A DNA stretch of 64,000 nucleotides from Zea mays (Eukaryota > Streptophyta > Magnoliopsida > Poales > Poaceae). The first letter of the stretch is position 1. Each line of letters starts with the position of its first letter. Positions 21,194 through 33,401 of this stretch are shown here, in pieces. A model generated the notes under the pieces. That model saw only the letters and a program-made list of their open reading frames with translations. It had not been told where the DNA came from and did no database searches. Location: assembly GCF_902167145.1 (NCBI RefSeq), contig NC_050099.1, positions 60,778,942 to 60,842,941 on the forward strand. The letters are read 5' to 3'. The translations under genes were made by a program, and so were the position numbers.

Positions 21194-24100
21194 TGTGGCG
21201 GAACCGCCCGAGTTATTCCAACTTAAGTGCCTGAGTCCTGCCTTAGAGGCTAGACCACACTTAAATGGGAATAACACGTCAGTCCCTCAGATCTAGTCCG
21301 ACGAGGCCACTAACAGGATCAAGTACCACGTACTCACTCGATGGTGAGGAACAGAGCAAATACAATAAAGCATAAAACCATACATTAAGGGAGTATTAAA
21401 TTTATTACATCATCATCGGAGTTTTAGCAAAAGTAGTCATCATTGTTCGGAATGCAGCGGAATAAAACTAACGATGAATAAACAGAGAGATGGGGAAGCC
21501 TGTCCCGTCACTCCTCATGCTCCTCCTCGACCGAGGTAGGGTCCCACTCGACTGTCCAACCCGGTGGCAAGATGGACGACCAAGTCACTCCAGCAACAAT
21601 GTCCTCCAGAGAACCTGTAAAATTATGCCACAAGCAAGGCTGAGTATACTAATACTCAGCTAGACTTACCCGGTGTGAGGAGTCTACTCCTCTACCTGTA
21701 GACATGCAGCTGTTTGGCTGAGGGGTTTGGTTGCCAAAAGCACTAGCTGAGTTTATAAATCAAGTTTTAGCTTTTGCAAGTTTTAGTGTGACTCTCTTAA
21801 GACTAAATGTATACCTATCTAACCATACATGGTATCAAACATTTAGCAATCAACAACTTTGCCAAGTCATCACATTTCCACTTGTTACTCAATGCAGTAC
21901 AATGGATCAAGCAGTCTCATTAGCTGCGAGAAGCAGACGATTCGAATCGAGTTTTTTTATCCTTGCAAGGTAAACCTAAACACACGACGTGGCGAGGCAC
22001 TCCGTCCCCACACACATCAACTGTTCCCATCGATTCCCCGTCAGCAGAGAGGGGTTCACCGCCTTGGCGTACAATGCCTCACTGACCCCGACTGCCGTCG
22101 TGCAGTGACCGCCCTTGTACCCACCATAACCGGAATGGGAGACAACGTCTCAAGTCGCGTGAGGAGGGCAATCTGCTGCCAGGTTCACTCAGGTACTAGG
22201 CTTACCGATTTACCATATTTCTCGGCATATGTTTAGTACGTTCAAACGCTTGACACAGGTATCTGCACGTTAATCCTTATTCCAATTTCCGTCTCATAGA
22301 CCACGCGTCCCCATGGACCCGTGTCCACAGACCATCATCATTCTGATATAAAAATGGATACAATCAATTCCTGACCTCGCGCGAGTGCTAGAAAAATCAC
22401 TCGACTTCTACCGAGATCCCTAATTAGCAAAGCAGCTACTCGACCTAGCATACTAGTATCCATCTCAAAGGAAATCCTAAGGTAATGCAACTAGGGTTTC
22501 AGACAACTCCTGCACTTAAGTGCACAATACAAGCCTACAATCATTAAGTGCAGCAAAATAATATATAGAACTGGTTATGCATAAACCGGGGCTTGCCTTC
22601 CAAAGATGGGGCAGGCAGATCCTCTGGGCAGGCTCTGGTGCTGTATCCGGGGCTACCTCCTGAGCAACTCCTTGCTCCGGCACGAGGATGTATTCTCCGT
22701 CCGCGAGGTTACAATCTATCGAATGCAATGAATAAGATATATGCATGCTATGATATGTAGAATTTATTAACAATTATGCCTAGTGAAGAAAAACCAAGTT
22801 AGTTAATAACTTAGGGTTTCCTTGTTATAAGAGGCTCTTAGTGGTTTATGCTTATCAATTTAGGTTTGAGGTTTTGCCTAGAGATAAGCATAATGGATTA
22901 AGACTTGGATTGCCCCTTAAATGTTTTAGTAGGCACTCAAGGGGTTTTGCTGGTTTGGTTAGGGTAACATTAGTCTCCACTATTACTTCCCCTTTTCATT
23001 TTCTATTTATGATTTTAGGGTGGGTTTGAACTACAACAGTGATTTAAATTCTTCCAAAAATTCTGTAAACATTACAGTGGGTTACTATTGATGATTGTAG
23101 TCTACCCTATAAATTTGAGGTCTAGAATAATAAGAATGTGCCCTAGACAAAAATAACAATAGTAGGAGCAAAGGGGTCACATTGTACTACAACTTTTATC
23201 TAGGGTGGGTTCTGTACTAAGAGTCATTTTTGCTGGTATCTATAAGTAATAATATGCTTCTGTGCAAAAAATCACAGAGGGCTACTCAGTGGTTATTTAG
23301 TTATGATTTTCTAAAGTTTAAGGCTAAAAAGACACTTACAACTAACTTGTTATTTGAAAAATGTCAAACAACAGAACTCATAATTTTTCTATGTTTATAA
23401 TAACAAAACATTAGTTATCCCAAGGTTTGGGGTGTTTTCTCCTCAGGGTTATTTTTCTAGGGTTTTTCTAAGTTTTTCTTGTTTTCTTAAAATAAAAGGT
23501 ATCTCATTTCTTTTGTACTAAACAAGGGTCTAACAAAATTTTCTAATGAACTATACTGAATAAGGGAGCTAACGAAAATGTGGGTGCTCCCTGGTTCTTA
23601 TTTTAAACTACCTTTTATATGTTCTTCAACTTTAAGATAAAAATGATTTAAATGGCAAACTCTACCTTAATTTGGTGTACAGAGGGGTTTATTATTTTTA
23701 AACAGGTTAGGAAGTGATTAAGTGCTTCGCTGAATTTTCTTAATCCCAGTCTAATAGTATAGTTATTTTTTCCTATTTCAATTAGCTTTTGACCAGTTAA
23801 TCATTTAAATCAAAACTTTGAAGTTTTCTGCAACACTTAGGGGTTTTATATTTTTCCTAAGTAGTTTACATTATTTTGGATCTCGCAAAATTGGTTTGAC
23901 TCGATTTGGGTGAACAAAACTGAAGTTATGAATTTTTCAAGTTCTGTTTGTATTTAAATCAGAATTTTAAAAAGGTTTTCTGGAAAACCCATTTGCATCG
24001 AAGACCCTGGGTTCTTTCTAAATCAATCCCTTCATTTATACCCCTGCGCCACTATTCATTTGAGTCGCTGACACTGCAAAAATCCCCCTGGTCTTTCCCT

Positions 24101-25563
24101 CTTCTCCCCCGAGGTCCCTCCCTTCATTTAAATAGTACCCACAGGAGTAAACAAGGCGGCGCGGCTTACCGGCGGCGAGGGAGGTCCGGCGAAGGGCGGA
24201 GTTGTCTCCGGGAGGTTATTGCGGTCACAGCAAGGTGCGGTTCGACGGCGGTGGTGGCCGGAATCGGCCGGTCCACGTGCGCAAGCGGGTGAACTCGTCG
24301 GTGGCGAGTGCTCCGGCCTAACCACGGCGATACCGGTAAATCCAAGGGCACAGGGAGCATCACGGGATGTCAAGCAATCGAGTCGTGCAAGGAATCGGAG
24401 AATGACGTACTGTGGCACTTGGTCCATGCTTGCCGGCGGTCGGGTGAATTCCGACGACTGTGAACTGGCTTCTCCGGCGAGGCAAAGTTCAATTCCTCGC
24501 TCGGGGAGCTTCACCGAGGCACGCAGGGTCTACTCCGTGGATCGGACAGGGTTGGGAGAGGCTCTGCTGGCCGGTCTACGGTGGCGGGGGATCGGGTGGC
24601 CGCGGGCACGCCGCGCGTGGGGCAACGCCGATGATCTAGTGCTCCAGTGAGGTCGAGTGCGTGCGGGGGAGTACGGTTGAAGTCTCTGGTGGCTTTATAG
24701 GCGCGGGCGCAGGCAACGGCGCCGGCTCGGCTTGGCGCGACGCGGGGCACGCGGCGGCGGGCATTGGGCGTGCTCTGGCGAGCCCAGGGCGCGTCGAACA
24801 CGTGGCTCTTTGTTTCTGCTCTTGTTCTACCCCTTGTTGAGCAGCCAAACATGCGAATCTTGCCCTAAGACCTTTGAGAAATCTCTTCCCTGCACCTAGG
24901 GCTACCTAGTTCATGTGAGTTCCAAGGGAAGATGTGGTCGGGTTAGAGAGATATGGGGGTGGTAAGTCGGCTCTGTCAGAGCTGTCCACACCGAGACAAA
25001 ACTTGTGCCAAGTCGTGTCAAACGACTTAGGGTTGGTTTCAAATTTTTCCAGGGTGTTCTAGAGGTCTTTAGGTGCCACTTTGTCAATTGGGTCAAGTGG
25101 TTTTGAAGTTTGAATAAGGGTGAACATGTTTGATCTTTGGAAGAGGGTTGGTTTTGGACTTAGAAAAATTCTAATTTTCCTTTTATGCTCATCCCTTTGG
25201 TGAACCTTTTGGGGTTTTTCTGAAATCTTTTTGGGGTCACTTTCTTACTATTTTTTGTAGGGTATTAAGTGTACTACATCTTTTATAATTGGCCCAAGTC
25301 ATGATCATGTGGTTTTCATAGCCCTTTGGTCATACTCACTTCTAGGGCTCCCATTGTCCAAAGGGGTTTGAATTAGGGTTTGGGCAATTCTCCCCACTAT
25401 ATGTGCATGATAAGCCAAGGCATGACCTCTAAGATGAGTTGCACTTACTTAGGATCTTGATTTCCAAGTTTGGTGTACTTTGCTCAAGTTAAACCACATG
25501 TGATGATGGGCTTGACTTGTGTAGTCTTGAGTGAAGACCCTAAGTAACACCTGAGGTGTTACA
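21194..25563 (-). repeat. 3' LTR of chromovirus C
   Basis: The plus-strand ends are TGTGGCGGAACC and GGTGTTACA. TATA on the minus strand is at 24691-24700. The transcribed part (R-U5) downstream of it is about 3.4 kb, unusually long. It holds a GC-rich stretch (24130-24850) and long AT-rich sequence (22780-23980). Confidence 0.94.
24691..24700 (-). promoter_or_regulatory. TATA box in chromovirus C 3' LTR
   Basis: CTATAAAGCC on the minus strand is conserved at 44694-44703 in the sister LTR. It sits about 860 bp into the LTR and just upstream of the GC-rich leader. Confidence 0.55.
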
Positions 25564-25816
25564 GCCCTCCCCCCTTAAAGGAATCTCGCCCCAAGATTCT
25601 AGGTAGAGTCCTTTGGAGGGGTGCCATGAAGGCGTGCTGGTGTGTTGCTCCTTTCTTTATCCAAGTTTCTCTAGTTAACTGCTCTTCGAATGTCATTCCC
25701 TTTGCAACTTCAGAAGGAAGTCCTTTTTGAGTCATTTTTAGAGCTTACAATACCTTTTAACATTTAAGTTTTTCTTATATCTAGATTCAAAGGACAGGTG
25801 GGGGTGGGGTTTTGGA
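25564..25816 (-). other. Chromovirus C 3' UTR and polypurine tract
   Basis: On the minus strand TTTAAGGGGGGAGGGC (25564-25579) abuts the LTR and is the PPT. The remaining ~230 bp up to the integrase stop show no frame. Confidence 0.75.
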
Positions 25817-28800
25817 TTACGTACCGACTCCTTTGGGTAGAAAGTCGGGGAAGCGAGAACGTAGAAAATCCTCAGTCTCCCATGTAGTTTCTTCTACTGA
25901 ATGGTGACTCCACTGAACCTTATACATTCTGATTGACTTTGCCCGCGTTGATCTCTCCTTTTGATCCAATACCTTGACGGGGTGCTCTTGATAAGACAAG
26001 TCTGGTTCTATCTCAATTTCCGGTTCAGGTAGTACTTCAGTGGGTAAGCGGACACATTTCCGTAGCTGAGATACATGGAACACATCATGAACTGCTGACA
26101 TGTGGGGTGGCAACTCCAATCGATATGCTACGGGTCCACAATTTGCTTTGATCTCATAGGGTCCAATGTAACGAGGAGCTAACTTGCCCTTGATTCCAAA
26201 TCTCGGAACACCTTTGGTGGGTGACACCTTGAGATAAACATGGTCTCCCACTTCAAACTGTAAAGGCTTCCTTCTCTTACCATGATAGCTCTTTTGCCTG
26301 GCCTGAGCAGCTTCTAGGTTCTTCTTAGTAACTCTGACCTTTTCCTCTGCTTCAAGTACCAAGTCTGGTCCAAATATTTCCCTCTCTCCTGCTTGAGACC
26401 AATTTAGCGGTGTCCTACACCTTCTTCCATACAAGGCCTCAAAAGGTGCCATCTGCAGGCTAGACTGGTAGCTGTTATTATAAGAAAATTCTGCCAAGGA
26501 AAGGCACTTGTCCCAATTTTTACCATAGTGTAGCACATAGGCTCGCGACATGTCTTCGAGGATTTGATTCACTATTTCTGTCTGACCATCTGTTTGCGGA
26601 TGGTATGCTGAGCTTCTAATTGCACGGGTTCCAAGTGATTCTTGGAGCTGCTCCCAAAAGCGTGCCACAAACAGTGCTCCCGTGTCAGACACAATTGTTT
26701 TCGGAATTCCATGCAAACGCACTATTTTATCAATATAGATTTCTGCATACTTCTCTATCTTGTGGGTGGTATGCACTGGCAAGAAATGCGCTGTTTTGGT
26801 CAACCTATCCACAATGACCTAGATGGAATCATGGTGCCGGGCGGTATTGGGCAATCCCACGATAAAATCCATGCAAATATCCTCCCATTTCCAAGATGGT
26901 ATGGGAAGGGGCTGTAAGGTGCCTGCTACCTTCAGATGGATGGCCTTGACTCTCTGGCAGGTGTCGCATTCAAATATATACTTAGCAATTTTGCTCTTCA
27001 TTCTGGTCCACCAGCACAAGGATCTGAGGTCATGATACATCTTGTTACTGCCGGGGTGCATGGAAAATTTTGAAAGGTGAGCTTCATCCAATATTTTCTT
27101 TCTGAGCTCTAGGTTCTTGGGAACAACCAATCGGTCCCCAAACCATAGAATACCTTTGCTGTCCTGACAGAAGCATTTATATTTTTCTGCCTTCTGTTCG
27201 ATCATTTCCTTAATAACTTGAACACCCTTGTCTCCAATCTGTGCCATAACTATTTGCTCTTTTAGGGTGGGCTCCACTGAGATATAACTTAAGGCACCGG
27301 AGGAAACGACTTCTATTTTCATCTTGCACAACTCATCGCACAGGGTGGTGATCCTTGCATCCATATTCATACAATTGCACTGGGTCTTCCTGCTTAAGGC
27401 ATCTGCCACAACATTGACTTTGCCAGGATGGTAATGCACCTCCAAATCATAGTCCTTGATTAGTTCTAACCATCTTCTCTGCCTCATATTAAGATCAGCC
27501 TGGGTGAAGATATATTTGAGACTCTTATGATCAGTGTAAATATTACAGTGAGCTCCCATCAAGTAATGTCTCCAAATCTTGAGAGCATGAACTACAGCTG
27601 CTAACTCCAGATCATGTGTGGGGTAGTTCTGCTCATGGGGCCTGAGTGCTCGGGAGGCATAAGCAATGACTCTGTTGTCTTGCATCAAGACACATCCTAA
27701 TCCAGTACCGGAAGCATCGCAATAAACCTCAAAGGGCTTGGTGTTGTCAGGTTGAGCTAGCACTGGTGCTGTTGTCAAATGTTACCTCAGTGTATGAAAG
27801 GCATCCTCACACTTCTGGCTCCATTCATACTTGACTCCCTTCTTCAATAGTTCAGTCATTGGTTTGGCAATTCTAGAGAAATCCGGAATAAATCGTCGAT
27901 AATACACTGCCAATCCCAGAAAGTTACGGTTCTGCCGTACTGAGGTAGGAGGTTTCCAATCCATCACTTCTTATACCTTCTCAAGATCAACTGATATTCC
28001 ATCCCGAGAAATTGTGTGACCCAAAAATTTAATTTCTCTCAGCTAGAAATCACATTTAGACAACTTAGCATATAGACGATGATCGCGCAGTCGCTGAAGC
28101 ACGATGTGTAGATGCTCAGTATGCTCGTCTTCATTCTTGGAATAGACCAGAATATCATCAATGAAAACCACTACAAATTTGTCCAGCTCTAGCATGAATA
28201 CGGAGTTCATCAGATACATGAAATAAGCAGGGGCATTGGTCAGCCCAAAAGACATCACCAAAAACTCATAAAGCCCATATCTGGTGGAGAAAGCCGTCTT
28301 AGGAATATCGCTGGCACGGATCTTGATCTGGTGGTAGCCCGAGCGAAGGTCTATCTTGGAGAACACTTTGGCTCCCACCAACTGATCAAACAAAACATCG
28401 ATGCGGGGCAGTGGGTATTTGTTCTTGATGGTCACCGCATTGAGAGGGCGGTAATCGACACACATTCTCAGACTTTCATCCTTCTTCTTTACAAACAAGG
28501 CTGGGCATCCCCATGGTGAAGTACTCGGGCGAATAAACCACTTGTCCAACAATTCTTGTAGTTGCTTTTTCAATTCCGCCAATTCCGCTGGAGGCATCCT
28601 ATAGGGTCTCTTGGATATAGGAGCAGTCCCGGGTTGCAATTCAATCGCGAACTCTATGTCTCTGTCGGGTGGCATTCCTGGCAATTCGTCAGGAAAAACA
28701 TCTGGGTAGTCACAGACCATAGGGATTCTTTCAACCGGTGACTCTATCATGGTGAATGCACAAGAGCGGCTACAACCCTGATTAGGCAAATATAAAGTAG

Positions 28801-29212
28801 TCTCGCCACAAGTAGGAGAGTGAATCTCAATGGCCCTTGCTGCAATATCAAGTACTGCCTGATGCCTGGATAACCAATCAGTTCCCAATATAATGTCCAC
28901 ACTATCCAACCCTAAGATGAGAAGGGTGGTTCTAATCACAAGACTACCAAATTTTATAGGCACCTGCCTGTTGATTTGATAGGTGGCAACCCTGCCTCCT
29001 GGTGTTGAAATCATAATACCCCCATTGGTGTGGTGAAAAGGTAATTGGCACTTGGCACTAAATTTGGTACTGATAAAACTGTGTGATGCACCAGAATCAA
29101 AAAGAATAATAGCAGGATAATTCAAAACTGAAAAGATACCAGTCATGACGGGTGCTCCCTCTAGAATGTCAGCCATGGTGGTGAAGTTCAGCCTGCCTTG
29201 CCTCACTTGCAC
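25817..29212 (-). pseudogene. Chromovirus C pol (protease, RT, RNase H, integrase, chromodomain-like end)
   Basis: Minus strand, one continuous frame from 29212 to 25817. In order: aspartic protease with [12 protein letters not shown] with [26 protein letters not shown] and the catalytic FIDDILVYS; RNase H with [12 protein letters not shown] and TDHKSLKYI; integrase zinc finger ([13 protein letters not shown]), DDE core with SDTGALF and HPQTDGQTE; the GPY region; and a chromodomain-like tail (VKVLDQKER..VQWSHHSVEETTWE). Four in-frame stops (28043, 27971, 27782 and 26819) break it, two TAG and two TAA, each explicable by one C-to-T or G-to-A transition at a Trp or Gln codon. No frameshift is evident, so decay is mild. 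Confidence 0.93.
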
Positions 29213-30237
29213 CTTCTGCCTCTTTCCTTGGTTCTGGTTGGTATTCTGTCCCTGCCTCTGCTGGTTTCTGGGGCAATTCTTAGCATAATGCCCGGTGTTA
29301 CCACAAGTAAAACACTTGTTGTCATTGGCCTAACGGTACTGCTGCTGCTATGGCTAATGGTTCCTCTGAACTGGAAATTGGGTGCGGCTGGGTGCCTGCT
29401 GCTGCTGCTGTGGTCGGATCACCCAACGTCCTTGCTGCTGCTGAGGTCCCCTATTCTAAGTGTCAGATACGATCCTGAGGCGCTGTGGCTGAGCTGAAGG
29501 TCCTGCCACAGGGGTCTTCCTCTTCTTCTCTGCCTGACGGGCTGTGATACAGTCCTCCTGAGAAATGGCCATGTTGACTAACTCATTATAGCTGTTGGCC
29601 CTGACTGTGTTGAGACGGTCGCGGAGCTTAGTGCTGAGCCCCTCCTGAATCTGTCCCTTTTCTTCTCATCAGTGTCTGCATGATATCCGGCATACCGGCA
29701 CAGGTCATTGAAGGCCTGAGCGTACTGCAACACTGTCCGATTCCCCTGAGTGAGTGCCAGAAACTCATTGAGCTTGCGGTCCATGATGCCTGCTGGTATA
29801 TGATGCCCCCTGAAAGCTGCCTTGAACTCTCTCCATTCCACCTCATGGTCAACTAGTTGCATAGCAAGGAAATGATCCCACCATGTCCACGCGGGTCTGC
29901 GAAGCTGCTGGGTGGTAAACCTAACCTTAGTCACCTCTGAACAAACTCCATGGAGTAGTGGGAATTTGGATTCCACTACCCTCAGCCATACATCAGCATC
30001 AAGTGGGTCCTCTGCCCTGGTGAACAACGGTGGCTGCGTACTGAGGAACTCCTGATAAGTGGCTGCCGCCTGGTGACGCTGATGATCACCACCACCATAA
30101 TGCTGAGGTGGCGGCTGACGCTGCGCCAACTGTCGCAGAATCTCGTTCTGCTGAGCCATCAGCTCTTGCAGAGTAGGAGGCGGTGGTGGTGGAGGAGGAA
30201 TGCGCTCATTCTGTCCACGATGCGCTCTTCCTGCCAT
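29213..30237 (-). pseudogene. Chromovirus C gag with zinc knuckle, frameshifted
   Basis: The start MAGRAHRGQNERIPPPP at 30237 is followed by Pro- and Gln-rich text, then a Retrotrans_gag domain (DADVWLRVVESKF, WTWWDHFLA, WREFKAAFRGHHIP, LTQGNRTVLQYAQAFNDL). A frameshift near 29643 moves the rest (NTVRANSYNELVNMAISQ and the Gln-rich stretch) to another frame, leading to a zinc knuckle [14 protein letters not shown] at about 29316-29275. The junction with protease follows. Gag builds the particle and binds genomic RNA. Two in-frame stops also occur near 29330-29360. Confidence 0.87.
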
Positions 30238-30551
30238 CTGAAAAGTCATGGATATTCTCAATATCATATTTCTGAGGTTCAATGTTCAATCATGGTGAAA
30301 GAGTCAAAGGGGGGGGGGTAAAACCAATATATAATCTTGCATAATTTATAAAAGATTCTGCATGGCATAAACTTTTCTTCTTAAATTAAAGCTGACATCA
30401 TCCATCATCCATACTTCCAAAAGGTTTTGTCACGATTACATCAGTAACTCAAAAGACTCAACTCTATCTAGCCTAGTATCCCAAGGGTGCAAAAGCTAAG
30501 CTAGCCTCGAGGAGTTCTACCGCCACAGACTTCTAACTCTATCTCTGCGAC
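30238..30551 (-). other. Intergenic stretch between extra ORF and gag
   Basis: About 310 bp on the minus strand with no frame of note. A run of eleven G near 30309-30319 lies just upstream of the gag start. Confidence 0.5.
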
Positions 30552-31420
30552 CTAGTGAGCAAACGAGGCAATGCTCGACTCGGGGGAAGGTGGTCTCCCT
30601 AAGCCAGAAGTGTCCAAGCTAGAGGCAGGCTCCTCTCCTCCCTCGATGTCGACATCCTCGTTGGCCTCCATGTCCTGGATCTCCTGGTGGTGCATATCCA
30701 GATGCTGGTTAGCCTCCGCAAGCTGCTGCTGAGTGTTGATTAGCTGATCCTCGAGAACCTCGATGGTGTTCTCCCTGGTTCCCACTAGCTCCTCAAGCTC
30801 TTGGATCTCATTTGACAATTGTTCCACTTGTAAGTCTTTTTCCACCATCTAAGTGGACAAGTCTACCACAAGTTCCTCCTGGTTATCCAATGTGATCTTG
30901 GTAGCCTCCAACAATGCCATTAGATGAGACATTGCCTCTCCTCGCATCACTTGCAGACGATACAGGGCATTCATGCACCGCACCGTCAAGTGAGCAGTCT
31001 GACCTGGGTAGATAGCCCATATATCCTTGGCATGCTCTACTCGTCCTTCCACATTGGGTCGTCCTCCTTCTCCGCGGGGAACAAGCCAATGGGGTGAGTG
31101 GACAGCTCCAAGGGGTGGAAACCACAGAAGGTGGTCAGCCCGTGAAGAGCAATCGCCTCGATAGTATACTCAGCCCTGTATCCAAAAGACTCAGAGTCCA
31201 GCGAACGCTAGCCTGGCTGTAAGGGATGAGGCTCCAGGGTCATCCTCACCCTACAGCGGGGCACTCGGTGCTTCTCAAACAGCTGCACCGCGTACTGGGG
31301 AGGCGTCGTGTAACCAGCTCCCTGAAGTACCTCCCACAAGATACGGGGGAAACCCTCTCGTGCAAGCTCGTCCGTGTGGGACTGTGCATTCCCTTCGTCC
31401 GAGGATACGTGAGAAGTCAT
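30552..31420 (-). pseudogene. Extra ORF upstream of gag (ORF0-like), coiled-coil end
   Basis: Minus strand, same direction as gag. MTSHVSSDEGNAQSH at 31420 leads to TTPPQYAVQLFEKHRVPR and, after a TAG at 31208, SESFGYRAEYTIEAIALHGL and FCGFHPLELSTHP. A frameshift near 31045 leads to VRCMNALYRLQVMRGEAMSHLMALLEA. After a further in-frame TAG at 30849 comes a Gln/Glu-rich coiled coil (residues like VEQLSNEIQELEELVGT) ending at 30552. The total is about 285 codons. Conserved sense between the stops indicates a real gene. I recall 'ORF0' genes upstream of gag in rice RIRE3/RIRE8, but homology to them is not tested. Function is unknown. Confidence 0.6.
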
Positions 31421-31823
31421 CTATGTACGGTTAAGCGTAAGTAAAAGAAAAAGAACTATAAAATGAAAAGGGATCGCAACTCAGCCTCTCTATAACTACG
31501 ACAATGGCACTGGGTGTACTTAATCTGTCATTATTGTGTATTAAAGTTCTTACCCAATTATTAAGTAGTTTAAATAAGGATGCATGCATGCTCGTCCTAA
31601 ACGACCTCATTTCAATTTAGAGGGATTAGGGAAGAACTCCCATCCCTATAGTAGCCTATAGGGCTTACTCAAATAGCCACCTAGCTACCCCTCTATCATC
31701 CTAAGGCTTCACGTCCTAGGTCTATCCTGATCGTCCTACGATCTATCCAACATTTGTTTCTATCAAGTTTTACTTTGAAAAAGGATGGTATTTATAGTTT
31801 ATTGATTCCTCTGTGGTGGTACG
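31421..31823 (-). other. Chromovirus C 5' leader outside the LTR
   Basis: About 400 bp of AT-rich sequence between the primer binding site and the extra ORF. No open frame is apparent. Confidence 0.5.
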
Positions 31824-31838
31824 AGCTCCGATACCAGC
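31824..31838 (-). other. Primer binding site of chromovirus C
   Basis: On the minus strand GCTGGTATCGGAGCT follows the 5' LTR end. It matches initiator tRNA-Met (usual TGGTATCAGAGC) with one A-to-G difference. Confidence 0.75.
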
Positions 31839-33401
31839 TGTGGCGGAACCGCCCGAGTTATTCCAACTTAAGTGCCTGAGTCCTGCCTTAGAGGCTAGAC
31901 CACACTTAAATGGGAATAACACGTCAGTCCCTCGGATCTAGTCCGACGAGGCCACTAACAGGATCAAGTACCACGTACTCACTCGTTGGTGAGGCACAGA
32001 GCAAATACAATAAAGCATAAATCCATACATTAAGGGAGTATTAAATTTATTACATCATCATCAGAGTTTTAGCAAAAGTAGTCATCATTGTTTGGAATGC
32101 AGCGGAATAAAACTAACGATGGATAAACAGAGAGATGGGGAAGCCTGTCCCATCACTCCTCATGCTCCTCCTCGGCCGAGGTAGGGTCCCACTCGACTGT
32201 CCAACCCGGTGGCAAGATGGACGACCAAGTCACTCCAGCAACCATGTCCTCCAGAGAACCTGTAAAATTATGCCACAAGCAAGGCTGAGTATACTAATAC
32301 TCAGCTAGACTTACCCGGTGTGAGGAGTCTACTCCTCTACCTCTAGACATGCAGCTGTTTGGCTGAGGGGTTTGGTTGCCAAAAGCACTAGCTGAGTTTA
32401 TAAATCAAGTTTTAGCTTTTGCAAGTTTTAGTCTGACTCTCTTAAGACTAAATGTATACCTATCTAACCATACATGGTATCAAACATTTAGCAATCAACA
32501 ACTTTGCCAAGTCATCACATTGCCACTTGTTACTCAATGCAGTACAATGGATCAAGCAGTCTCATTAGCTGCGAGAAGCAGACGATTCGAATCGAGTTTT
32601 TTATCCTTGCAAGGTAAACCTAAACACATGACGTGGCGAGGCACTCCGTCCCCACACACATCAACCGTCCCCATCGATTTCCCGTCAGCAGAGAGGGGTT
32701 CACCGCCTTGGCATACAATGCCTCACTGACCCCGACTGCCGTCGTGCAGTGACCGCACTTGTACCCACCATAACCGGAATGGGAGACCACGTCTCAGGTC
32801 GCGTGAGGAGGGCAATCTGCTGCCAGGTTCACTCAGGTACTAGGCTTACCGATTTACCATATTTCTCGGCATATGTTTAGTACGTTCAAACGCTTGACAC
32901 AGGTATCCGCACGTTAATCCTTATTCCAATTTCCGTCTCGTAGACCACGCGTCCCCATGGACCCGTGTCCACAGACCATCATCATTCTGATATAAAAATG
33001 GATACAATCAATTCCTGACCTCGCGCGAGTGCTAGAAAAATCACTCGACTTCTACCGAGTTCCCTAATTAGCAAAGCAGCTACTCGACCTAGCATACTAG
33101 TATCCATCTCAAAGGAAATCCTGAGGTAATGCAACTAGGGTTTCAGGCAACTCCTACACTTAAGTGCACAATACAAGCCTACAATCATTAAGTGCAGTAA
33201 AATAATATATAGAACTGGTTATGCATAAACTGGGGCTTGCCTTCCAAAGCTAGGGCAGGCAGATCCTCTGGGGCAGGCTCTGGTGCTGGATCCGGGGCTA
33301 CCTCCTGAGCAACTCCTTGCTCCGGCACGAGGATGTATTCTCCGTCCGTGAGGTTACAATCTATTGAATGCGATGAATAAGATATATGCATGCTATGATA
33401 T
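31839..33401 (-). repeat. 5' LTR of chromovirus C, inner part
   Basis: Plus-strand start TGTGGCGGAACC. It is about 98 percent identical to 21194-22756. It is split at 33401 by element D, whose target duplication is GATAT (33397-33401 and 42755-42759). Because it belongs to the 5' LTR, the split lies inside the transcribed leader. Confidence 0.94.
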
